Part shown: positions 56,968 through 64,000 of the stretch, piece by piece | How the letters are laid out: each line of letters begins with the position of its first letter | Numbering within the stretch: position 1 is the first letter of the stretch | DNA from: Gambelia wislizenii | Lineage: Eukaryota > Chordata > Lepidosauria > Squamata > Crotaphytidae | Assembly (NCBI GenBank): GCA_030847615.1 | Contig: JAUMIR010000003.1 | Location: forward strand, 71,434,001-71,498,000 | Direction: 5' to 3' | DNA length: 64,000 nt | Program-made: the position numbers and the translations under genes | The notes under the pieces: generated by a model | What the model was told of the DNA's origin: nothing | Seen by the model: the letters and a program-made list of their open reading frames with translations, nothing else | The model's database searches: none

Positions 56968-57554
56968 GCAGTTCTGACTTATTCCTTGGAATGATTTCAA
57001 CATGCACACCAAGGCTGTTGCCTTAGGATTGGTTTAGGACTTTATAGTCTCCTGGGATTATACCAAATTAATCTTCTGCCCACCACATACAAAGGAACAT
57101 GCATTGGATTTAAAGCTTTGTGCTGACCCGGAAACAAGTATCCATTTAGTAAAAGTGTACAAAGACTACTGTCAGCATTGGATCCCTGCCTTCTTACAGC
57201 TCAGGCAGCCAACAGCACTAACCTTGTAGTCTCGCTTACTAGTTAGAATGGTCTGTAGAAAGATTTACACAGTCAGCAGGATCTCAGAACTCTGTGGGGG
57301 GTAATCTAAAAACTATGAATAACTATGGAGGTGACAGATGTGATAATTTCTCTATCTCTCTCTCTCTGCCACTTCAACTGTGAGGTCTCACAAGTCTCAT
57401 CTGTGAGGTTCCACAGTGATGCATAGTCTGGCTACTGTACCAAGAACCAGTTTTATTTTGTGTGTTTTAACAAATATTTATACAACACTCTATAGCTATA
57501 AAGGCTCTCAAAATAGCTTACGTATCTCCTAAAGAGACTGAAAAAGTTAAATTG

Positions 57555-57645
57555 TTGGCCTATAACTCCCAGAGCCCCCAGCCAACACAGACCATGGACT
57601 AGGCTGGTAGAGATATTTGAGGAATTATAGTCCAAAAAAGTAACC
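57555..57645. repeat. Short hairpin MITE copy
   Basis: TTGGCCTATAACTCCCAGAG at the left and GAATTATAGTCCAAAAAAGT at the right are inverted relatives. Confidence 0.45.
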
Positions 57646-57844
57646 TCTCCAAGCTCTGCATTGCTAAAATTTTAAGACAGAACTGCTTGTTTTTGGTCAT
57701 TTTGGATTATTGGCTCTAATTTTAAATTGGCATCATTTTAATTGTGATAATGCACAATGTTATTATCTTTAAATGCATCTGCGCATATATCTTAGTGATC
57801 TGCTCCTGGTTCATGAGCTGCCCTTCACTGATGATGCTTATTTT

Positions 57845-58108
57845 ATTTATTTATATCCTGCTCTTCAGCCACAAGGCTATTATAGAGCAGCTTACAAATT
57901 GTTTTAAGCAATAGCAAATTTACACATCTACACTGCATTAAGCAGTTTCCAATGTGTGTTAGCTGATTGCCCCCACAAGCTGGGTACTCGTTTTACCGAC
58001 CTACGAAAGGATGGAAGGCTGAGTAAACCTTGGATCCTGCTGGAATCAAACTTGCAACGTGGTGACTTGCAGTACTGGCATTTAACCACTGCGCCACCAG
58101 GGCTCCTT
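57845..58108 (-). repeat. tRNA-derived SINE, near full length
   Basis: On the minus strand it begins GAGCCCTGGTGGCGCAGTGG (box A-like TGGCGCAGTGG), has box B-like GTTTGATTCC, then GGCTGAGTAAACC…CCATCC… in the body, CCAGCTTGTGGGGGCAATCA, AGCAATAGC…TTGTAAGC and a TATAAATAAATAAA tail. It is the reference copy for the truncated ones at 9285 and 36848 and the partner of 62820. Confidence 0.8.
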
Positions 58109-59025
58109 TTGTTGCGCCTAACATCCTGCTTCACAACAGCTGCAGAGCTATTTGGGCTGGAAGTCAACTTTAAGAAAACGGAAGTTCTTTACCAGCCTGC
58201 ACCGCAGGATGAACACCATCATTCCCACATTGCTGTCGGAAAATCTGTGCTTAAGTCCATTCAGCAGTTCATCTACCTCGGAAGCATCATCTCCTCAGAT
58301 GCCAAGATTGACAAAGAGATCGATCACAGATTAGCAAAAGCATATAGCGCATTTGGAAGACTTTACAAAAGAGTCTGGAGTAATAAACACCTGAGGCAAA
58401 GCACAAAAATCAGTGTGTATAGAGCCATTGTACTGTCTATTCTCCTTTACGGGTCTGAAACATGGGTCACCTATCACCACCACTTACGACTCCTCGAACG
58501 CTTTCATTGCTGTATATGTACAATCCTAAATATACACTGGACTGACTATGTGACAAATGTTGCTGTCCTTGAGCAAGCAGGGATCACCAGCATTGAGGCC
58601 ATGATATTGAGAACACAGCTGCGCTGGGCAGGGCACATTTCTAGGATGGAGGACCACCGCCTCCCCCAAATAGTGAACTCTACAGTGAACTCGCCACAGG
58701 TCAGCGTAAGAGGGGTACTCCAAAAAAGCGATACAAGGACTTCCTGAAGCAACATCTCAGGCTCGGCCAAATTGATCACCAACAGTGGTCTGCCCTGGCC
58801 TCACATTGGGAGGCATGGAGACGCACTATCCACAATACTGCAGCCTTATTTGAGAACTCACGCCAAACAAGTCTTGAAGAGAAACAACAACGCAGAAAGA
58901 ATCACAACCTGGAAGCATCACCCAAGGAGACCTTCTGCTGTGCCTTCTGCAACTGGACTTGTTTATCTTGGATTGGCCTTTTTAGTTATCAGCACACTTG
59001 CAGAAAGCGCGAGATGAGTCCTTCC
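58106..59025 (+). pseudogene. Non-LTR retrotransposon C-terminal region with zinc-finger end
   Basis: A frame to 58747 encodes the RT thumb and connection region: FGLEVNFKKTEVLYQPAP, FIYLGSIISSDAKIDKEIDH, ISVYRAIVLSILLYGSETWV and LRTQLRWAGHISRMEDHRLP. A small deletion near 58690 shifts the frame. The protein then continues (KKRYKDFLKQHL-type block, a Glu/Lys/Arg-rich segment) to a terminal Cys/His motif, CAFCNWTC…H…C, at about 58945-59005. Palm and endonuclease domains are missing; the left edge abuts the SINE. Known from many fish and reptile genomes as an endonuclease-reverse transcriptase element; the clade is not assigned. The first 150 bases of the open frame derive from SINE, not LINE. 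Confidence 0.8.
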
Positions 59026-59121
59026 TGAATCTTTGTTTGGGAAGAAAAGCCAGAGAGAGAGAGGCTCCTGGTATACCATCATTAGCCACTGGATGACCCA
59101 TATATATATATACGGACTTAG

Positions 59122-59211
59122 CTGTCGGGGATGATTTGAAAGTGTATTCCTGCATGGCAGGGGGTTGGACTAGATGGCCCTTGTGGTCTCTTCCAACTCT
59201 ATGATTCTATT
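59122..59211 (+). repeat. CR1 3' UTR tail
   Basis: TGATTTGAAAGTGTATTCCT, GGGGGTTGGACTAGATGGCC and CTATGATTCTATT, the last ~90 bp of a CR1. Extreme 5' truncation. Confidence 0.8.
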
Positions 59212-60278
59212 CCCAGATGGTGATTTTGGAAGTAGGGCCTGAAGGGTGGAGACTGTACCAATTATTTCAAACATAATTCACCATCCCTAGTGGAGATGTG
59301 ACATGGCAATCCTTTCCCTAATATTCTTCCTCTCATTCTTCTATCTCTATAAACACAGACTACTGCCTTTCTTCAGATGAGGTGCCAGGCTTCTCAATTT
59401 TGACATCCTAGGCACAAAAGATGACTGTTGCTTACTAGCTGTGAAAGCAAATCTAAGTTGTCTCTCCCATCCCCATGCTCCTCAAATTCACCAGACTACC
59501 ACTGTTGTTGAGGTCCAAATTCCAGACTTGCCCCCTGAGCACCAGGAAGAGTTTCTGAATTTTAGCGACAGTGTCCTCAGACTCAAAACAGACAGCTCAG
59601 TGATTTTTGTTAGGTAGCTCCCCATGCCCACTGTGGGACTTTATGTAGATTTTGAGTCATTCAGAAGGGACACAGAAAGCCCCAAAGGTGTCTCATACCA
59701 AATCAGAGTATTTGGCCACCCAGTCTCATAAGGCCTACGCAGACTGAGAGCCAGAACTAGGAGAGTGCCTTAGCAAATCAGGCAGAGGTCTTTGACATAC
59801 TGTACCTGATGCTTTTATCTGGAGATGCTAGCGACTGAACTTGGAGCTTTTGGCATCAAAACACACACTCTACTTTCCCTTTTATGTGCTTCATTCTAGT
59901 AGTTCTTCCTTCATGCTTCATCTGTACACCCTGGCAATCAGAGCTAGGGATGTATGCTTATTTTATTCTTGAAGGAAGCAATGAACAATTTCAACAATTT
60001 TCTTCCTGTTGCAAGGAAGCCTTCAATAACTCTGCAGTTTTTGAAGCCTATTCACACATTGGGACTTATTCTGCATGAAATGTGGTATTTTTTGCACAGA
60101 AAACAGCATTGTCTGTTGAGGAGACAGAATTTCTGCAAAGAAAATGGTATTACTGAGGAGAAATATAACCACTGTGCAGAAAATGCTGCTTGTTAGTAAC
60201 AAAAAATCCAATGAGTTACTTTCTGGACTGCAGTAACAGTAACAAGTTAATGACTCATTGGACAATCAGAGTAATGAG
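59212..60278. other. No gene recognised
   Basis: Frames of 60-80 codons without motif. Fairly unique-looking DNA. Confidence 0.35.
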
Positions 60279-60289
60279 CAATGTAACTA

Positions 60290-60454
60290 GTTGTGAAGTA
60301 GAAGGCTTTCACTGCCAGCATCCATAGGTTTTCTGTGTTTTTTTCCAGGCTGTTTGGCCGTGTTCTGAAAGAGTTTATTCCTGTGGCTGGCATCTTCTCT
60401 GAATAAACTCTTCCATAACACAACCTCACAGCCTGGACAAAAAACACAGAAAAC
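60290..60454 (-). mobile_element. Fold-back Penelope-like fragment, copy 3
   Basis: It is bounded by a perfect 11-bp duplication CAATGTAACTA (60279-60289, 60455-60465). The left half (minus) contains GATGCCAGCCACAG and CAGCCTGGAAAAAAACACAG; the right half (plus) repeats CAGCCTGGACAAAAAACACA in the opposite direction. The hammerhead core is deleted: CACAG joins straight to GAATAAACTC, losing the GGCGAAACGTC segment. Confidence 0.7.
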
Positions 60455-60465
60455 CAATGTAACTA

Positions 60466-62815
60466 CTGTAGTTCCATTTAAAAAGTAACATTCCAAACGT
60501 CTACAGTGTTAAGGTATTTCCCAATGAGCAAGGTCCAAATCCCAAATTCTGAAATTTGGAATTTGTATGGGCAAACTAGATGTGATGTTAAATGGGTCCC
60601 TGCCTTTAATACATGGGCTTTTTGACATTGCAGATTGCAACAGCAGGTGAAGCTGCTCATTAGTGGGATCACTATAGGTATGAAAGGGAAAGTTAACCCC
60701 TTTCTTCCCTGCTGTGATCCTGCAGCAAGGGAGGAAGAGTAATTAGCAACCCGCACACCCCAAGTGATGCTATTTGCTTTTAAAAATATAATCCCATACC
60801 TTAATTGTATTTACTTAGTCATTCCATGTGATCATAAGATACTCCAATTGCTAAGAAAAAAGATCAGAAAATTGGATATCTGGACACTTTCTTAGGAAAT
60901 TTTTTTTGGACACACAAAAACAGCATAGCATTTTCTGCCTATGTCTGTCTAAAAATACAAGCCCCACACACTGTCACACATTTTATTCCAAAAATAAATA
61001 CATAAAAACAATTACAGACTGATACCTATAAATAACTGTCATCCTTCTGGCTGGTGTTTTATTAACAAACCATTACTGGAACCTTCACATCCTTTCTATT
61101 TTCCAATTTCTAGGCAATCCACATTATTTATTAGGAAATTTCCACTGTATTAAATTTCCCATCTGCCAAGCTTTATAAATCTCACTACTATCTTTTTCTG
61201 CACTCTCTCTTTTCAGTTCATGTGCCTGCATGTTCAGAAAGTTGTGCCATTATCTGGGAAGTAATGACTAACACACTAGCTATTTTATGACTTGTGGCTA
61301 CGTTCCAAAGCACAGATTTAAAAGTTTAAGAACTATTGGTTGTGCCTGAACCTTCTCAAACTATGCCAAGTCAGTAATTTCTTCATGCCAGAGATGCCAG
61401 ACATTTCATGGAGAAACTGAGCAGATGAAACTGGCATGGAGATAAAATGATAGGAAAATCTTCACCCACTTAATATCTTCATGCCAGGCTTCATTTAAAA
61501 TAGAAGAATAAAGCCAGTAAGAAAAAACGAGAGGGCCTGAATGTGCTCCTTTGATCATTTGATGCTTTACTACTAGTGTCATGGGGAGACAGGGCTTGCA
61601 GGAGTGAAGCCAGGAGGGGGCAACTGCATGGAAGTTAGGGGCAAATTTTCTCCCAGGCACTCCTCCCGCAGGCTGAATCCCACCATAGCAAGCCCAAATT
61701 CTGCCAGTTTCCTCTGTTCTCCCTTTAAAAATAGTAACAGGAAATGACATTGCATCACTTCCTCACTATTTTGAGAGGGATTACAGAGGAAAATTGAGGT
61801 ATTCAGAGACAGTATGGTGTTTTGGGTGCTTATGGGTATTTTGTATGTGTTCATGCATTTGGAGGGTTTTCTGTATGCTTTTGGGGCAAAAACTGTTGGA
61901 AAATCACTGCTTTTTTTTCCCTTCAAATTAGGGAGGTTGGGGTTCCAGTGGGGGGGGGGGACTGCATGGGCCACAAAAGTGAGGTCCAGGGGCTATGTCA
62001 CACATGCCATAGGGCTTTTTGATTAGCAGGAACTACAACATCATCTGTCATTTCCTTTGGATTCCCTTTACTGTTTCCCCTGAATTCAGCTGAAGATTTT
62101 ATTGGGAATATGAGGGCATTCAGCAAATGCTCCCCCCACTGTACTTCACTCCTTGGAAGTACAGCAAATTAGCAGAGTTCATTCACACATGCAGCAGTGT
62201 TAGCGTAACAATTCCAGCATGCACAAAGAGAGCTTATTGATAACTAACACCCTATTTGTGCCCCAAGTTACCTATTTAGCCAAATAAGTACTCAAAACAC
62301 ACAAAAGTAGTTAAAAGGTATAAAAACTTCATTACTCACAGTTTCAGAGCATATCACATGGAATAATATCAGCACAGCTTCAAAGCAGACTAAAAGCTAC
62401 TGAAAAATGACTAAAAACTACATGGTTACAAAAGAAGATATGCAGGACCCCTGAGTGGGAGATCCATCCTCAAAGAAATCATCATGGCGTGTGGGCGAGG
62501 AACAAAAGCCTCGTGGCTGGCTTCTAAGACAAAGAGAACACTTGGAAACTCCTCTTTCCTTAGAAGCCCAATCAGAATCCAACAGGAAGTTACATCAGAC
62601 ATTCTGTTTGCTGCTGTCAGTTAATCCTTTAGTATCAAAACATCTCCACTTATTGGATTGCAAACTACATATCCCAACAGATTTTGACACTAGGTGGCAA
62701 AGAAATGGATCTTTCCAGGAACAATGCATTGCCTCTCCTGTAATATCTGCCTAGTTATATGCATGCACATGCATGCACCTGTACACACACTCAAAGTTCC
62801 TGGGGGATGTTAGCA
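60466..62815. other. Repeat-poor non-coding stretch, no gene
   Basis: Frames up to 131 codons (61579-61974, -) lack any domain signature. A run of ten G occurs at about 61951. No transposon ends noted. Confidence 0.35.
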
Positions 62816-62819
62816 ATAG

Positions 62820-63030
62820 CATTTCTATTTCTATACCCCTTATCAGTGCAAAGCACTCCCTAAGTGGTTTACCATGTGTTAGCAAATTGTCCCCAACAAG
62901 CTAGGTACTAATTTTACTGAACTATGGAAGGATGGAAGGCTGAGTCAACCTTGGAGTCCTGTAGGATGGAACTCACAATGTTGTGGCTGCAATACCAACA
63001 TTTAACCACTGTGCCACCAGGGCTCCTTTG
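62820..63030 (-). repeat. tRNA-derived SINE, diverged copy
   Basis: On the minus strand it begins GGAGCCCTGGTGGCACAGTG, with AAATGTTGGTATTGC, then GGCTGAGTC…, CTAGCTTGTTGGGGACAATT and AACACATGG. The tail half differs (CCACTTAGGGAGTGCTTTGC), so it is another subfamily of the SINE at 57845. Confidence 0.75.
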
Positions 63031-64000
63031 CTCTAGTGACTATCAGGCTGTGGGCCCCTGCATTACCCATTCTTTGCTAAACCAGATGTGTTCTCCATCC
63101 ACTGGTACTGAAATGCATCCTGTCTCTAACATTGGACATTAAATATAGGTATCCTAGTTATTAGCCATTGAGAGTCAAATTCTCCATAACAGGCATCAAC
63201 ACAAGTGTCAGCATGGCTGCCACATGGCTCATGGGGACTGGAAATACCAAACTAGTGTTCCTGAATCTGATAAAAACACTTTGTAGCCATGACCCTCAAG
63301 GAAAAAAACCACAAGAACCTGACAGAAATATGGTAGGCCTTTGAAAAGACAGATTGTGTTCCTTAAACTAAATAGAATACAGAAAATCCAAGACGGTTGT
63401 GTTTTTTGTTTTAAATAGATCCTATAAAAGATGATAAAAATTCCTTATTTATTAGAGCTGACCGTGTAAAAACTGACTGAGGGGAATGGTGCAGAACAGA
63501 AATATGTCCACCTTTACCACTGGAGTATACTAGAACTCAAGACACGTCCACCATGCCACTTCACATTGCTGCCTGGAAGGCCAGGGAAGCTGCAGACCGT
63601 TTCTGGTCTTGCCTTGATGAAGAAGGACCAATTTCCATCTGCAAACTGACAGAGAGCCTCAGTCTTAATAATAACCCTGTCTTGCACTTCAATGTGATTC
63701 ACAGTCCCCAAAGGAAGATTAATCCACTAAGCCTCTCAGTTCCTAGAAATGATACTCATATAGGAAAGAAGCCATTCTCTGTCACCCTCTTTTCAGATGA
63801 TAATTGCAAAAAATATATATGAAATAACACATAAAAATAATTAAAAGTGCCAGTGTTTGGCTTACTGTACTACAAGTAGACTGTAAAACCATTGCTGAAG
63901 CTGGCATGGGTTATGCTAGCTATTCACTTTATGCTGACTTCAGAAAAAGTGCGGTAAAAGGAAGAAAAATGTCTCCTACAGAAAAGTGTTCCTACAAGGG
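63031..64000. other. No gene recognised
   Basis: Frames at 63514-63711 (-) and 63553-63822 (+) overlap and show no motif. Confidence 0.35.

Noticed and set aside
1..64000. CRISPR array, prophage or bacterial operon
   Set aside because: No regular direct repeats with unique spacers, no ribosome-binding-site-led gene clusters; the repeat content is vertebrate.

Overview
This window looks like intergenic or intronic DNA from a vertebrate nuclear genome, most likely a squamate reptile and plausibly an iguanian lizard. The evidence is its repeat content: CR1 LINEs ending in TTCTATG-type tails, decayed AT-rich L1, 5S-rRNA-headed SINEs with a BovB-like tail (5S-Sauria type), tRNA SINEs, and many short hairpin DNA transposons. 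I found no host protein-coding exon, no functional tRNA or rRNA gene, no CRISPR and nothing bacterial. Nearly every recognisable coding stretch is a retrotransposon relic.

Layout. 0.2-2.4 kb: decayed L1 carrying a Tigger-like insertion. 2.8-3.3 kb: Ty3/gypsy reverse-transcriptase relic (minus). 3.7-4.0 kb: fold-back element with a hammerhead-ribozyme-like core, related to elements at 10.1 and 60.3 kb. 6.9-8.9 kb: three CR1 segments best read as one CR1 split by a younger CR1. 11.6-12.2, 22.3-22.9, 24.2-24.8, 32.5-33.1 and 33.4-34.0 kb: five copies of a ~600 bp terminal-inverted-repeat family; one lies inside a 1.7 kb hAT-like element (23.2-24.9 kb). 15.7, 43.2 and 56.6 kb: three 5S-derived SINEs, all on the minus strand and all with target-site duplications. 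29.8-31.5 kb: L1 ORF2 relic interrupted by a 329 bp near-perfect palindrome with a TAA duplication. 38.9-39.9 kb: GC-rich segment with duplicated CCAAT-rich blocks and a TATA-like motif. 40.3-40.9 kb: possible DIRS-like RT relic (minus). 46.7 kb: inverted tRNA-SINE pair. 47.4-48.0 kb: C-rich minisatellite open in all three forward frames. 49.3-49.7 kb: solo LTR with a perfect 5 bp duplication. 53.2-55.0 kb: L1 relic split by a CR1. 57.8-59.2 kb: SINE, the C-terminal part of a non-LTR retrotransposon ending in a zinc knuckle, and a CR1 tail.

The elements do not form a pathway. The window records successive insertions by retroelements (L1, CR1, an unassigned LINE, gypsy, DIRS-like, Penelope-like, LTR) and DNA transposons (hAT, Tc1/mariner-Tigger, Harbinger-like). 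SINEs probably borrowed LINE machinery: the 5S SINE has a BovB-like tail, and the tRNA SINE tail resembles an L2-like 3' end also present alone. The longest stretches with little recognisable repeat (about 18.8-19.7, 34.8-36.4, 37.0-37.9 and 60.5-62.8 kb) are where host regulatory DNA would be sought. Family names rest on motif recognition by eye; no database search was run.
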